A DNA stretch of 45,744 nucleotides, taken from assembly GCF_001673365.1 (NCBI RefSeq), contig NZ_LZLS01000219.1:1-45744 (forward strand), in the 5' to 3' direction. The DNA is from Mycobacterium asiaticum. Lineage in GTDB: Bacteria; Actinomycetota; Actinomycetes; Mycobacteriales; Mycobacteriaceae. Position numbers and translations under genes: made by a program. Position 1 is the first letter of the stretch. Each line of letters starts with the position of its first letter. Shown one piece after another: positions 17,262 through 26,227 of the stretch. The notes below the pieces were generated by a model. That model searched no databases and was not told the origin of the DNA. It saw nothing but the letters and a program-made list of their open reading frames with translations.

Positions 17262-17729
17262 TGCGCTACTCCCACAATTGAGGACAACCACACCAGGCAG
17301 ATACTCGCCGGCAGATCGTATCGCCGCATTTACGGCGACAGAATGGTTTATGGCATTTCGACTGAAAAAGTTGGAGAGTGCGTTTCTACGACTGATTACG
17401 TCGATGTCCGGATGCTCTGCCGTTAGCTGCAAGTCGGTGCGCTACAGATACTTTGGCACGCTGGGGATTGGTAGGAGCAGCATAGGGGGTTTCTGTGGAA
17501 ATCCGGTGAGAATCGTTAGCTCGCATTTCTGCGACGTTCGTCTCGGAACCGCGCTGGTAAGCGCCCGGGCATTTCTTGCATTCAGTAGTTCAGGCTTGGG
17601 CTGAGCGCTAAATTAAGGCAGCTGTGCCATCGTCCCGATCGGATAAACACAAATTAGGGTCTTTATAACGAGCATTCGGTGACGTACGATGCTTCGTTTG
17701 CTACCGGGCCGACAGGTAGATTGCCTCCC
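17262..17729. other. Intergenic region between PE_PGRS and the dehydrogenase
   Basis: 468 bp separating divergent genes, with visibly lower GC than its flanks. It should hold the promoters of the PE_PGRS gene (minus) and the dehydrogenase (plus). A plus-strand frame at 17278-17604 has no recognisable family features and is not supported. No repeat or RNA gene seen. Confidence 0.5.
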
Positions 17730-18731
17730 ATGCTTCAAGTGGCGATACTCGACGACTATGCCGGCGTGGCGCTCCAGCTCGCCGACTGGTCACCCGTTCA
17801 GAGGCGCTCGCAGGTAACGGTTTTCGATCGCCACCTTTCCGAAGACGAGGCCGTGGCGGTGCTGCAGTCGTTCGACGTGATCTGCACCCTGCGGGAACGG
17901 ATGGCGTTCCCGCGCAGCCTGATTGAACGCTTGCCGAACCTGAAGCTGATCACCATCGTCGGCCGGAACCTGCCGAACCTGGATCTGGCCGCGGCCACGG
18001 AGCACGTTGTGCTGGTGGCTCGTTCGGACTTCACCCATCTGCGGTTCCGGTCGGTTCGCGACGCGACGCCGGAGCTGGCGTGGGGATTGATGATCGCGAC
18101 GGTGCGCCACCTGGCCGAGGAGCACCGGCGTATGCGAGACGGCACCGCATGGCAGACCACAATCGGAATGACGTTGTCGGGCAGGACGATCGGGCTGCTA
18201 GGCCTGGGCCGGGTCGGTCGGCGAATGGCCGAGTACGCGAAAGTCTTTGGTATGGAGGTGATTGCGTGGAGCCAAAATCTCACCGTTGAAATGGCTGCCG
18301 CGGTCGGGGCGCGCCGGGTTGACAATAGAACCCTGTTCGAGGAGTCCGATGTAGTCTCTATCCACCTGGTTCTCTCCGAGCGCACGCGTGGTCTGGTCGG
18401 GAAACGCGAACTGGCCCTGATGAAACCAACCGCCTACTTGATCAACACTTCTCGGGGACCGATCGTCGACGAGGCCGAGCTGATCGCTGCGTTGGAGCAG
18501 CGGCGCATAGCCGGGGCCGGCCTGGATGTCTTTGACATAGAACCACTTCCGGCCGAGCATCCGTTGCGCGCGCTGCCGAATGTGACACTGTCCCCCCACC
18601 TGGGCTACGTCACTCGGGAAATGCTTTCCGCGTTCTATACCGACACGGTCGAAGCCGTCACCGCGTGGCTGGATGGGCAACCCGTTCGGATCGCCAATCC
18701 GGAAGCTAACCGGCCCAGTGCGGGCTCTTGA
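17730..18731 (+). CDS. D-2-hydroxyacid dehydrogenase (NAD-dependent)
   Basis: A 333-aa protein from ATG 17730 (MLQVAILDDY); the frame is open to 17679 but family similarity starts here. The Rossmann motif is GLGRVG (158-163). The catalytic set is Arg242 in NTSRGPIVDE, Glu271 in FDIEPLP and His290 in LSPHLGYVT. The family reduces 2-keto acids or oxidises D-2-hydroxyacids (phosphoglycerate, glyoxylate and lactate-like substrates). It lacks a C-terminal ACT domain, so it is not a standard SerA. Its last 26 bases overlap the 3' end of the convergent TetR gene. Confidence 0.88.
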   Translation: MLQVAILDDYAGVALQLADWSPVQRRSQVTVFDRHLSEDEAVAVLQSFDVICTLRERMAFPRSLIERLPNLKLITIVGRNLPNLDLAAATEHVVLVARSDFTHLRFRSVRDATPELAWGLMIATVRHLAEEHRRMRDGTAWQTTIGMTLSGRTIGLLGLGRVGRRMAEYAKVFGMEVIAWSQNLTVEMAAAVGARRVDNRTLFEESDVVSIHLVLSERTRGLVGKRELALMKPTAYLINTSRGPIVDEAELIAALEQRRIAGAGLDVFDIEPLPAEHPLRALPNVTLSPHLGYVTREMLSAFYTDTVEAVTAWLDGQPVRIANPEANRPSAGS

Positions 18732-19323
18732 CCGCTTCCAGCGCATCGGCGACGTAGCGGTCCAATGGCTGGCGGTTGCCAGACCGGCGCACCCACAGCG
18801 CAAACGCGTAATCTCCTGCGGCGAAGCCCAATTGAACGAGCAAACCGGGTCGAATATCGACGCTGGGATCGACGCCCATTCGTTCGGCGATCAGCTTGGT
18901 CGCGCGTTCCCGGTCCGCAGACGTGTACATAGTGACCCTGTGCAGCATGTCTGGAGCTACCAGCAGGGCCTCGCGCCACTCCTCACAGTCGGCCGGGTCG
19001 AAGGACCGCGTGCGACCGATGATGGCATTGACCAAAGCTACGTCGGCCGATTCGGCGGCAGGGCGCTGCTCGAGCATGCTGACGATGGCGGCGCCACCGT
19101 GGCGGACCGGAGCCAGCAACAAGTCGTCCTTGCTGGGCACATGGCGGAAGAAGGTACGTGGCGAAACACCAGCGGCAGCGGCGATTTCCTCCGTCGTGAC
19201 GGCGTCGTAGCCACGCTGGACGAACAACCGGAACGCCGCGCGTCTGATGTCGGCGCGGACCTGGGCGCGCTGCCGATCGCGCAGCGAATCTGTGATGGGC
19301 GGCTGCGACCCCCGCACACCCAT
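18706..19323 (-). CDS. TetR family transcriptional regulator
   Basis: A 205-aa protein. The helix-turn-helix lies at about residues 35-65: AAFRLFVQRGYDAVTTEEIAAAAGV then SPRTFFRHVPSKDDLL, a textbook TetR N-terminus. The C-terminal ligand domain is a helical bundle ending in RYVADALEAVK. It is four bases downstream of the DapB-like dehydrogenase on the same strand, so it is probably the autoregulator of that operon. It overlaps the hydroxyacid dehydrogenase by 26 bp tail to tail. Ligand unknown. Confidence 0.88.
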   Translation of the reverse strand: MGVRGSQPPITDSLRDRQRAQVRADIRRAAFRLFVQRGYDAVTTEEIAAAAGVSPRTFFRHVPSKDDLLLAPVRHGGAAIVSMLEQRPAAESADVALVNAIIGRTRSFDPADCEEWREALLVAPDMLHRVTMYTSADRERATKLIAERMGVDPSVDIRPGLLVQLGFAAGDYAFALWVRRSGNRQPLDRYVADALEAVKSPHWAG

Positions 19324-19327
19324 GTCG

Positions 19328-20401
19328 TTACCCGAACCTGGCGGCGGCGCGACCGGCGAACAGCGGCAGGTCCAGGTAGGTCTTGATGCCGGGATCGGCG
19401 GCGCAGACGTCGGGTACCGCGTTGATGCAATGGTTGGCTGTCACGACGATGCCGGGGTTGCGCACCAGCCCCTCGGCGATCGACTCCGGCTGCAGGCCTT
19501 TGAAAGTGAGACTGACGTTGGGATCTCCGGTGATCTCGACTTCGAAACGCTCGCCCTGCTCGCCGAAGTCCCAGGCCGGCTCCAGGTTCTCCTCTCCCAT
19601 CAGCCAGTTCACCGCGGCAGTGATGACCGGTTCGCCATCGGAGAGCGCCTGCCAGCGGAATCGGCGGGCCGCAACCGTTCCCGCCGAAATCGGCACCGGG
19701 TCGTAATCGATCGGCCCGGTCGCCACGGCAATTTCCTGGCTGGTCCTGATATTCGGATCGATCCGAAAACCCATATGGTCGGCGATCATTCGCACCGACA
19801 TCTTGAAACCTGCCTCGAGCAGGCTGGCCATGGGTCCTTGCATTGCTTCTTCGGGCGGTCCGCCGAAGCCCATGATGTGACGAACTACGTCGGGAGCGTT
19901 GTAGGTGCGGATGTCGGAGAACTCTTCGGAGCGCACGTGGGTGACCGATGACGACAGCGACGAGACTATCAGTGGGAAGCGCTCGGTGATACCGCCGGGA
20001 TGGATACCGGATCCGTGTAGCGTCACGCCGCCCGCGACGGCGGCTTCCGCGATCGCCCGGACACGCGGGTTGGTCAAAGCCGGATAGACCCAGCCCACCG
20101 GGGTGACCACGTTCTTGCCCGAGCGCAGGATCGCGATTACCTCGTCGTCGCTGGGCACCAGCGGGCTGTACATGACACAGTCGGCGTCCAGAGCGAGCAC
20201 GTCGTCGATGCTGGTGCTTGCGGTCACGCCGAGGTCGTCGACGCCGAGGATCCGGCCCACGTCCACGCCGTTCTTGTCCGGGCTGTGTACCCAGCACCCG
20301 ACCAGCTCCAGCTGCGGATGATTCAGAACGCACTCGATGGCGGCCTTCCCGACACCGCCGGTGGCCCACTGGATGACGCGAAACTTGGACGGACTGCTCA
20401 T
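19328..20401 (-). CDS. DapB-like NAD(P)-dependent dehydrogenase (amine dehydrogenase-like)
   Basis: A 357-aa protein from ATG 20401, preceded by GGAGG. The N-terminus FRVIQWATGGVGKAAIECV is a Rossmann fold of the dihydrodipicolinate reductase N-terminal type. The region HGSGIHPGG and the long C-terminal domain match the mycobacterial family often annotated as dihydrodipicolinate reductase or 2,4-diaminopentanoate dehydrogenase-like, which is distinct from true DapB (about 245 aa). Substrate unknown. It shares its fold and motifs with 32809-33867. It is followed four bases later by a TetR gene, suggesting regulated catabolism. Confidence 0.8.
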   Translation of the reverse strand: MSSPSKFRVIQWATGGVGKAAIECVLNHPQLELVGCWVHSPDKNGVDVGRILGVDDLGVTASTSIDDVLALDADCVMYSPLVPSDDEVIAILRSGKNVVTPVGWVYPALTNPRVRAIAEAAVAGGVTLHGSGIHPGGITERFPLIVSSLSSSVTHVRSEEFSDIRTYNAPDVVRHIMGFGGPPEEAMQGPMASLLEAGFKMSVRMIADHMGFRIDPNIRTSQEIAVATGPIDYDPVPISAGTVAARRFRWQALSDGEPVITAAVNWLMGEENLEPAWDFGEQGERFEVEITGDPNVSLTFKGLQPESIAEGLVRNPGIVVTANHCINAVPDVCAADPGIKTYLDLPLFAGRAAARFG

Positions 20402-20524
20402 GGAGACCTCCGGACGGGACGGCGACGTGCGGCACGTTATGCCGCAGTGGCAGGGACTGTCAATATCCTCCAGCACCGTCGGATGCGGTGACAAAGACCG
20501 CTACGGCGTTGCATATTGGCATTT

Positions 20525-20944
20525 ATGTACCGGACTGTTATCGCTGCAATCGGGCTGGTCGTCGTCTTCTCAGGTGTGAATGTGCCTGTCGCTGCCGCGG
20601 ATAACCCGGTCTGCACTTCGACGTGGTGCTCGTTTTTCGCTCCGTCGCACAATCTGGGCTGCGAAATGAACTATCAGCGTGGCAACGGTATTTCTGATGA
20701 AACCTATTGTCAGACCGATGAGCCGCCGCAGTCGGTGCACATGTCGAGCAATGGCTCGTTCAAGACCTGCACGGGAACCTCGTGCCTGGGCAATGCGGGA
20801 CAAGGAACGCCGACTCTTGCCTACGGTCAAACCGCTGGCGTCGGCCCTTTCACTTGCCGGTCGGAGACCAGCGGAGTGACCTGCACGGTAACCTCCGGGC
20901 GCGGTTTCACCATCTCCAACGCGGGGATCGTCTCGGTGGGTTAG
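20525..20944 (+). CDS. Small exported cysteine-containing protein (DUF6636-like)
   Basis: A 139-aa protein from ATG 20525 (MYRTVIAAIGLVVVFSG); the TTG at 20516 is less likely. A signal peptide with cleavage near AAA-DN is clear. The mature part has FFAPSHNLGCEM, several paired cysteines and GVTCTVTSGRGFTISNAGI, resembling the DUF6636 pattern of secreted mycobacterial proteins; I am fairly but not fully sure of the family. The M. tuberculosis neighbourhood also has a small conserved protein here (Rv3735), though I cannot confirm orthology. Probably disulfide-bonded and extracytoplasmic. Function unknown. Confidence 0.7.
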   Translation: MYRTVIAAIGLVVVFSGVNVPVAAADNPVCTSTWCSFFAPSHNLGCEMNYQRGNGISDETYCQTDEPPQSVHMSSNGSFKTCTGTSCLGNAGQGTPTLAYGQTAGVGPFTCRSETSGVTCTVTSGRGFTISNAGIVSVG

Positions 20945-20956
20945 CGGTATCAAAAT

Positions 20957-20974
20957 AGCTGTCTGACAACAGCT
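20957..20974 (+). terminator. Possible terminator hairpin
   Basis: AGCTGT (20957-20962) pairs with ACAGCT (20969-20974) around a six-base loop, followed by TTT. It lies just after the stop of the exported protein gene. Confidence 0.35.
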
Positions 20975-21043
20975 TTCCAAGCGGCACTAGATTGCCGCCA
21001 GCTAAATCAACCATCGGCCAGCCCGACACGCTTTAATAGCGGG

Positions 21044-22417
21044 ATGGAATTAATGATGCCCACCGACTCGATGTTTCTGTTCACCGAATCGCGGGAGCAT
21101 CCTTTGCACGTGGGTGGCTTGTCGTTGTTCCAGCCACCCGAAGACGCCGGACCGGGATTCGTCCGGGAGTTCTACGAGTCGCTGGTAGCCAACGACGAAT
21201 TCCAGCCGACGTTTCGCAAGCACCCCGCGACGATCGGCGGCGGCATCGCCCGGGTTGCCTGGGCCTATGACGACGAGGTCGACATGGACTACCACGTCCG
21301 GCGTTCGGCACTGCCGTCGCCGGGACGCGTTCGTGATCTGCTCGAGCTGACCTCCAGGTTGCACACCAGTCTGCTGGACCGGCACCGCCCGCTGTGGGAA
21401 GTGCACGTGGTGGAGGGGCTAAACGATGGACGTTTCGCCATGTACACCAAGATGCACCACGCTTTGATCGATGGGGTTTCGGCGGTGAAGCTGATGCAGC
21501 GCACGATGTCGACCGATCCCAACGACACCACGGTGAAGGCGATGTGGAACCTGCCCCGCCCGCCCCAACAGCCGAAGTCGGCGTCCGATTCCGCTAGCTC
21601 GAATCCGCTGAATTCCCTTTTCAAGTTGGCAGGTTCGGTTGCGGGGATTGCCCCTTCGACGCTGAAGTTGGCCCGCGCCGCACTGTTCGAGCAGCAGTTG
21701 ACCCTCCCGTTCGCGGCTCCGCACAGCATGCTGAACGTCAAGGTCGGCGGTGCCCGCCGCTGCGCCGGTCAGTCCTATTCGTTGGAGCGCGTCAAAACCG
21801 TCAAGGATGCCGCGGGCGTGACGGTCAACGACGTCGTCCTGGCGATGTGTGCGGGTGCGCTGCGGTACTACCTGCAGGAGCAGGATGCATTGCCGGACGC
21901 GCCCCTGGTTGCAATGGTCCCGGTGAGCCTGCGCTCGGAGTCAGATGCCGACAGTGGCGGCAACAAGGTCGGCAGCATCCTATGCAACCTGGCCACCGAC
22001 GTCGACGACCCGGCCAAGCGGCTGCAAATCGTCGGGGAATCCATGCGGCGCAACAAGAAAGTGCTCGCGGAACTGCCGTCGTACCAGGTGCTCGCACTGT
22101 CGGCACTGAACATGGCCCCACTAACCCTGGCCGGTGTTCCCGGCTTCCTCTCCGCGGTGCCGCCGCCGTTCAACATCGTCATCTCCAATGTGCCCGGGTC
22201 GGGAGATCCGCTGTACTACGGCGGTGCGCGCCTGCACGGCAGCTACCCGCTGTCCAACATCCCCGACGGGCAGGCACTGAACATCACCCTGGTCAACAAC
22301 GCCGGCAACCTCGATTTCGGTCTGGTCGGGTGCCGACGCAGCGTGCCGCATCTGCAGCGGTTGCTCGCGCACCTAGAAACCTCGCTGAAGGATCTGGAGC
22401 AGGCTGTCGGGGTCTGA
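21044..22417 (+). CDS. tgs2: Wax ester synthase/diacylglycerol acyltransferase (WS/DGAT)
   Basis: A 457-aa protein with the catalytic HHxxxDG motif (His138-His139 to Asp143-Gly144), PLWEVHV (116-122), NDVVLAMCAGALR and a C-terminal NVPGSGDPLYYGGARL segment. It makes triacylglycerol or wax esters from acyl-CoA at the membrane or lipid droplets, supporting lipid storage. The name tgs2 rests on neighbours: a Nudix gene, a DUF2330 gene and ligC also surround Rv3734c (tgs2) in M. tuberculosis; orthology is inferred, not tested. The Nudix gene starts 6 bp after the stop, so the two are likely co-transcribed. Confidence 0.9.
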   Translation: MELMMPTDSMFLFTESREHPLHVGGLSLFQPPEDAGPGFVREFYESLVANDEFQPTFRKHPATIGGGIARVAWAYDDEVDMDYHVRRSALPSPGRVRDLLELTSRLHTSLLDRHRPLWEVHVVEGLNDGRFAMYTKMHHALIDGVSAVKLMQRTMSTDPNDTTVKAMWNLPRPPQQPKSASDSASSNPLNSLFKLAGSVAGIAPSTLKLARAALFEQQLTLPFAAPHSMLNVKVGGARRCAGQSYSLERVKTVKDAAGVTVNDVVLAMCAGALRYYLQEQDALPDAPLVAMVPVSLRSESDADSGGNKVGSILCNLATDVDDPAKRLQIVGESMRRNKKVLAELPSYQVLALSALNMAPLTLAGVPGFLSAVPPPFNIVISNVPGSGDPLYYGGARLHGSYPLSNIPDGQALNITLVNNAGNLDFGLVGCRRSVPHLQRLLAHLETSLKDLEQAVGV

Positions 22418-22423
22418 CCGTCC

Positions 22424-22909
22424 ATGCCCAAGCTCAGTGCGGGTGTGCTGCTGTACCGCACGCGCGATGGTGTCGTGGAGGTGCTGATCGCCCATCCGGG
22501 CGGGCCGTTCTGGGCCCGCAAGGACGACGGCGCCTGGTCGATACCGAAAGGCGAATACGCCGAGGCCGACGACCCTTGGACGGCGGCCCAGCGCGAATTC
22601 GGCGAAGAACTCGGGCTAGCGGTGCCCGAGGGTCCGCGGGTCGACCTCGGGCCGGTGAAACAACCCAGCGCCAAGGTGGTCACCGCGTTCGCCGTCCGCG
22701 GTGATCTCGACCCCGCCGAGACTCGCAGCAATACCTTCGAACTGGAGTGGCCGCGCGGCTCGGGCAAAATGCGGGAGTTCCCCGAGGTCGACCGCGTGGG
22801 TTGGTTTCCGGTTGCCCAAGCCCGCGCCAAGTTACTCAAGGGACAGCGGGCTTTTCTGGATCGGCTGATGGCCGACCCGGACCTGGCGGGGCTATCCGAA
22901 GGAACCTGA
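22424..22909 (+). CDS. Nudix hydrolase
   Basis: A 161-aa single-domain Nudix protein. The Nudix box is GEYAEADDPWTAAQ followed by REFGEELGL; Asp replaces the first Glu of GX5E, while the metal-binding REXXEE core is intact. An upstream WSIPKGEY and a GPFWARKDDG segment resemble the mycobacterial Rv3733c-like group, whose substrate is uncertain (nucleoside diphosphate-linked compounds are usual for the fold). It lies 6 bp downstream of the WS/DGAT gene, and its last 18 bases overlap the convergent DUF2330 gene. Confidence 0.88.
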   Translation: MPKLSAGVLLYRTRDGVVEVLIAHPGGPFWARKDDGAWSIPKGEYAEADDPWTAAQREFGEELGLAVPEGPRVDLGPVKQPSAKVVTAFAVRGDLDPAETRSNTFELEWPRGSGKMREFPEVDRVGWFPVAQARAKLLKGQRAFLDRLMADPDLAGLSEGT

Positions 22910-23968
22910 GCTGCGCAGACGTCGACGATGCCGACGCCGGATTACCAGCAGCACCACCGCCGCCACGATGAGCATCACAGCGAACCCGGCCGCCAAGACC
23001 AATCCAAGAGGTACGGCCACGTCGTCGTCGACGACGATCACCCGCCGGTAGGGGGCATCGTTAGGGGCGTTGCCGAACGTGAAGTCCGATGTGATCCGCG
23101 ATGTTTGATTGATGTCAACCTGGGTCTTGGTCAGATACCCGCCGTGGTTGCCGGTCAGTTCGCGCAGCAGCGGATCGTGCGCGGCACCAGCGACGTTCCC
23201 GGCGAACTGAACTTCGATTCGCTGCGTGGACGAGTCGGCGTCGGTGCGCTGCTGCCGATGGTCGGACAGGCTGAACACGGTCACATGTTGCGGGGACTCG
23301 GCGGCGACCGAAAGACGCATCGGATAGACCAGATTCGGCGACTGAAAGGTCAGCCGAACCGGGTGGAGCCCGCCCACAATCGGTGCCGTGCTGGTGAGCC
23401 GCAGCGCCACAAAGGACCAGCCGTCGCGCACGTATGGGTCCAACGCCTGCAAAACCGTCGGCTTGATGGCATAACCGTTGTCCGCCAACCACTTCTGTAG
23501 ACCAGTCAGGTCACCGCCAGCCAGCGTGGTGGCCTCAAGGGGACGTTGCACCTGGCTGATCACCTCGGGTGCCCGCGCACCCGGTGCCGCCCCGCGGACG
23601 GCTCCGTCCGCGGCGCCTGGTAGCGGCGACTTCAACGTCCAGTGCCGTTGATGGCGAATCTCCGGGGCCGACAGCTGCTCCAACTCGGTGAACGTGGCCT
23701 CGTCGGCGGCGGCGACCGTGGCCGGCGTGGGCGTGGGCACCACTAATGCGACGTTGTCCGTGCTGGCACTCATTCCCAGCTGCATGACGATAGTCTCGAT
23801 GGCGCCGTCCCAATGCACCAGTGCCACTTCATGATTCACGGCGGCATTGGCGCCGCGAGGCGCGATCGCGGCACCGCACGCGCACGCATGACTCGGCGTC
23901 GCCAGCATCAGACCGCCGGTGAGAACTGCCAAGAACATTCCGAGTCGGCACAGCCGCCGCACCGCCAT
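22892..23968 (-). CDS. DUF2330 membrane-anchored extracytoplasmic protein
   Basis: A 358-aa protein from ATG 23968 (MAVRRLCRLGMFL). It has a signal sequence with cleavage near SHA-CACG, then a large extracytoplasmic region beginning CGAAIAPRG and containing ALVVPTP, as in DUF2330 proteins. A C-terminal transmembrane helix (LGLVLAAGFAVMLIVAAVVL) is followed by an Arg-rich tail (RRRHRRRLR) inside. The two early cysteines are conserved in the family. Length matches Rv3732 (about 350 aa), and the neighbours match too. Role unknown. The start is 80 bp from the divergent P450 start. The frame is open to 24124, but the signal peptide begins at 23968. Confidence 0.8.
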   Translation of the reverse strand: MAVRRLCRLGMFLAVLTGGLMLATPSHACACGAAIAPRGANAAVNHEVALVHWDGAIETIVMQLGMSASTDNVALVVPTPTPATVAAADEATFTELEQLSAPEIRHQRHWTLKSPLPGAADGAVRGAAPGARAPEVISQVQRPLEATTLAGGDLTGLQKWLADNGYAIKPTVLQALDPYVRDGWSFVALRLTSTAPIVGGLHPVRLTFQSPNLVYPMRLSVAAESPQHVTVFSLSDHRQQRTDADSSTQRIEVQFAGNVAGAAHDPLLRELTGNHGGYLTKTQVDINQTSRITSDFTFGNAPNDAPYRRVIVVDDDVAVPLGLVLAAGFAVMLIVAAVVLLVIRRRHRRRLRSSGSFG

Positions 23969-24048
23969 CTTCGGGATGCTACTCGGCGACGCAGGCACAA
24001 TGGCTTGAATGAATGGCGTGACCGACGGGCTCGCATGACGGAGTTGGT

Positions 24049-25272
24049 ATGAAGACGACAAAATCGGCCGAAGTTCAGCAGCTGTTGCTTCAGTTGATCG
24101 ATCCGGCCAACCGGGCCGACCCATACCCGGTGTGCGCCGAGTTGCGCGACCGCGGCCCGCTGACGCTGCCGGGTGGCGACTTCATCCTCTTCTCGACCTA
24201 CCGGAATTGCGACGAGGTGCTGCGCCACCCTTCCTCGAGCAGCGACCAGCTCAAGTCCACGGCCGCCCAACGGATGATCAAGGCCGATCCGACGATGCGC
24301 CGGGAAACCCCGCCGGGCTTTCTGTTCCTCGATCCGCCTGATCACACCCGGCTGCGCAAGCTGGTCAGCAAGGCGTTCGCACCGAAGGTGGTGGGTGCGC
24401 TGCAGCCCGAGATCAGTGCGCTCGTCGACGGGCTGCTGGACCGGATTGCGGCCAAGGGCAGCTTTGATGTGGTCGCGGACTTCGCTTACCCGCTCCCGGT
24501 TGCGGTGATCTGCCGACTGCTCGGGGTTCCGCTGGAGGACGAGCCACAGTTCAGTCGGGCTTCGGCGGTGCTGGCCAAATCGTTGGATCCATTCTTCACC
24601 GACGACCAGGCCGACGAACTGGACGACTCGTTGAACGCGGGCGCGGGACTGCGTGACTATCTGCACAGGCTGATAACCATCCGCCGCCGCGACCCGGGCG
24701 ACGATCTGCTGTCGGCGTTGGTTGCGGTGAACGAAGCCGGCGATCAGCTGACCGAGGAAGAAATCGTCTCGACGTGCGTGCTGTTATTGGTGGCCGGCCA
24801 CGAGACGACGGTGAACCTGATCGGCAACGCTGTGCTGGCGATGTTGCGCGACGGCCGGCAGTGGGCGGCGTTGGGTGCCGAACCCGGCCGTGCGCCAGCG
24901 ATCGTCGAGGAAACGTTGCGCTACGACCCGCCGGTGCAGCAGCTGAGCCGAATTGCCCTCGACGACATCCGCATTGGGGATACCCAAGTGTCAAAAGGAG
25001 ACGCGATGCTGCTGCTGCTGGCCGCCGCGCACCGTGATCCCGGCGAGTTCAACCGACCTGACGTCTTCGATCCAGAACGTGAAGCATTGCGGCACTTAGG
25101 GTTTGGCCGCGGCGCGCACTATTGCCTCGGCGCCCCGTTGGCTCGGCTGGAAGCCAGCGTGGCGTTGTCGGCGGTGACGGCTAGGTTCCCCAATGCCCGG
25201 CTGGCCGGGGAACCGTCGTACAAATCCAACATCACCCTGCGTGGCTTGTCGGAACTGACGGTCGCGGTCTAG
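24049..25272 (+). CDS. Cytochrome P450
   Basis: A 407-aa soluble bacterial-type P450. The I-helix oxygen-activation motif is AGHETT (249-254), ETLR (288-291) gives the K-helix ExxR, and the heme-binding loop is FGRGAHYCLG with axial Cys359. It has no membrane anchor, so a ferredoxin system must supply electrons. The CYP family number cannot be assigned by eye. It is divergent from the DUF2330 gene and convergent with two small paralogous genes; its stop overlaps that of 25269-25694 by four bases. The substrate is not predictable, but many mycobacterial members act on lipids, sterols or aromatic compounds. Confidence 0.95.
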   Translation: MKTTKSAEVQQLLLQLIDPANRADPYPVCAELRDRGPLTLPGGDFILFSTYRNCDEVLRHPSSSSDQLKSTAAQRMIKADPTMRRETPPGFLFLDPPDHTRLRKLVSKAFAPKVVGALQPEISALVDGLLDRIAAKGSFDVVADFAYPLPVAVICRLLGVPLEDEPQFSRASAVLAKSLDPFFTDDQADELDDSLNAGAGLRDYLHRLITIRRRDPGDDLLSALVAVNEAGDQLTEEEIVSTCVLLLVAGHETTVNLIGNAVLAMLRDGRQWAALGAEPGRAPAIVEETLRYDPPVQQLSRIALDDIRIGDTQVSKGDAMLLLLAAAHRDPGEFNRPDVFDPEREALRHLGFGRGAHYCLGAPLARLEASVALSAVTARFPNARLAGEPSYKSNITLRGLSELTVAV

Positions 25273-25694
25273 TTTCCGTTAACGCGCCCAGGGCGCGTGC
25301 CGGCCATGTTGATCATCAGCGGGATGGGCGTGGCAATCGCGCGGAGCGCTTCCGAGTCGTCGTAGACGCCGATGGTGTACTCGCCGGTGTTCTCGATCGC
25401 GAACGAAAGCTGCGGAGTGAAGCACCGGTACTTGGACGGCTTGTTGTCCTCGTCCGGCCACTGCCACGCCGAGCGGACCGTGCCGCGGATGGTTCCGCCA
25501 GGGTCTTTGCACACGATGAACAACTCGGGATCGAAGTCACCTCCGGCCGGGGCGTGGACGACCAGGACAAGGGGCACCGTCAACCACACCGGCGTCTGAT
25601 TGACGTCATAGCTGGTGATCGGTAAGCGGGTGGCGTCAATTGCGGAGTCGTCGATGTTGGCGGTGCCCGCCACGAGCAATGCGGCTACGTGCAT
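25269..25694 (-). CDS. Small beta-rich conserved hypothetical protein (paralogue of 25731-26192)
   Basis: A 141-aa protein starting MHVAALLVAGTANIDDSA. Repeated beta-like strands include VPLVLVVHAPAGGDFDPEL, VCKDPGG, SAWQWPDEDN, KYRCFTPQLSFAIENTGEYTIGVY and IPLMIN. No signal peptide. It aligns throughout with the adjacent protein at 25731-26192, so the pair is a tandem duplication. The general plan (sensor-like N-terminal strand, P-rich middle, GEYT/GRWV strand, IP/SLP ending) recalls 3265-3624 and 7700-8098. Its stop overlaps that of the P450. Function unknown. Confidence 0.7.
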   Translation of the reverse strand: MHVAALLVAGTANIDDSAIDATRLPITSYDVNQTPVWLTVPLVLVVHAPAGGDFDPELFIVCKDPGGTIRGTVRSAWQWPDEDNKPSKYRCFTPQLSFAIENTGEYTIGVYDDSEALRAIATPIPLMINMAGTRPGRVNGN

Positions 25695-25730
25695 CCCGAC
25701 ATAGTAAGGGTGTCGGACGCGCGCGCTGCG

Positions 25731-26192
25731 TTATTTGGCGGACTCATCGATCTGTGTCAGGTCATCACCATCTCCGGCAGTCGGCTCCTGCTCGGCCAAC
25801 AGGATGGACATCGGAACCGGTGTGGACAGTTCGATTTTGCCTTCGGCGTCGTAGTAGACGCCGAGCGTGTACTCGCCTTCGGTCTCTATGGGAAAGGAGA
25901 GATCTTGAGTGAAGCAGCGGTATTTGGAGGCGCGGTTTCCGTCGTCGGGCCAGTGCCAGGCCGCGCGCAGCGATCCGCGCGGGGACCCGGCGGGATCTTT
26001 GCAAACCACATGAATTTCCGGGTCGTAGTCGCCGCCTGCCGGGGCGTGTACCACGAGTACAACCGGAACCGTTGCCCACAAAGGCATTTGATCGACCTGG
26101 AACCAAGCCATCGGAATGCACGTGGCATTTATCGCGCCGTTTTCGTCGAACGCGGCCGAGCGCGGAACGAACAGGGCGGACACGTTCAGCAT
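25731..26192 (-). CDS. Small beta-rich conserved hypothetical protein (paralogue of 25269-25694)
   Basis: A 153-aa protein starting MLNVSALFVPRSAAFDENG. It shares with its neighbour VPVVLVVHAPAGGDYDPE, VCKDPAG, AAWHWPDDGN, SKYRCFTQDLSFPIE and GEYTLGVYYD. It has a unique acidic C-terminus (GDGDDLTQIDESAK). The 36-bp gaps on either side and common strand suggest one transcription unit with the TetR gene upstream (26228-26818). Possibly cytoplasmic and beta-sandwich-like; function unknown. Confidence 0.7.
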   Translation of the reverse strand: MLNVSALFVPRSAAFDENGAINATCIPMAWFQVDQMPLWATVPVVLVVHAPAGGDYDPEIHVVCKDPAGSPRGSLRAAWHWPDDGNRASKYRCFTQDLSFPIETEGEYTLGVYYDAEGKIELSTPVPMSILLAEQEPTAGDGDDLTQIDESAK

Positions 26193-26227
26193 CCCGATAT
26201 CTTAAATGCTGCCGGACGCTTAAGCCG

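Noticed and set aside
17278..17604. Plus-strand frame of 108 codons between PE_PGRS and the dehydrogenase
   Set aside because: No recognisable features, no good ribosome site; probably chance in a lower-GC promoter region.
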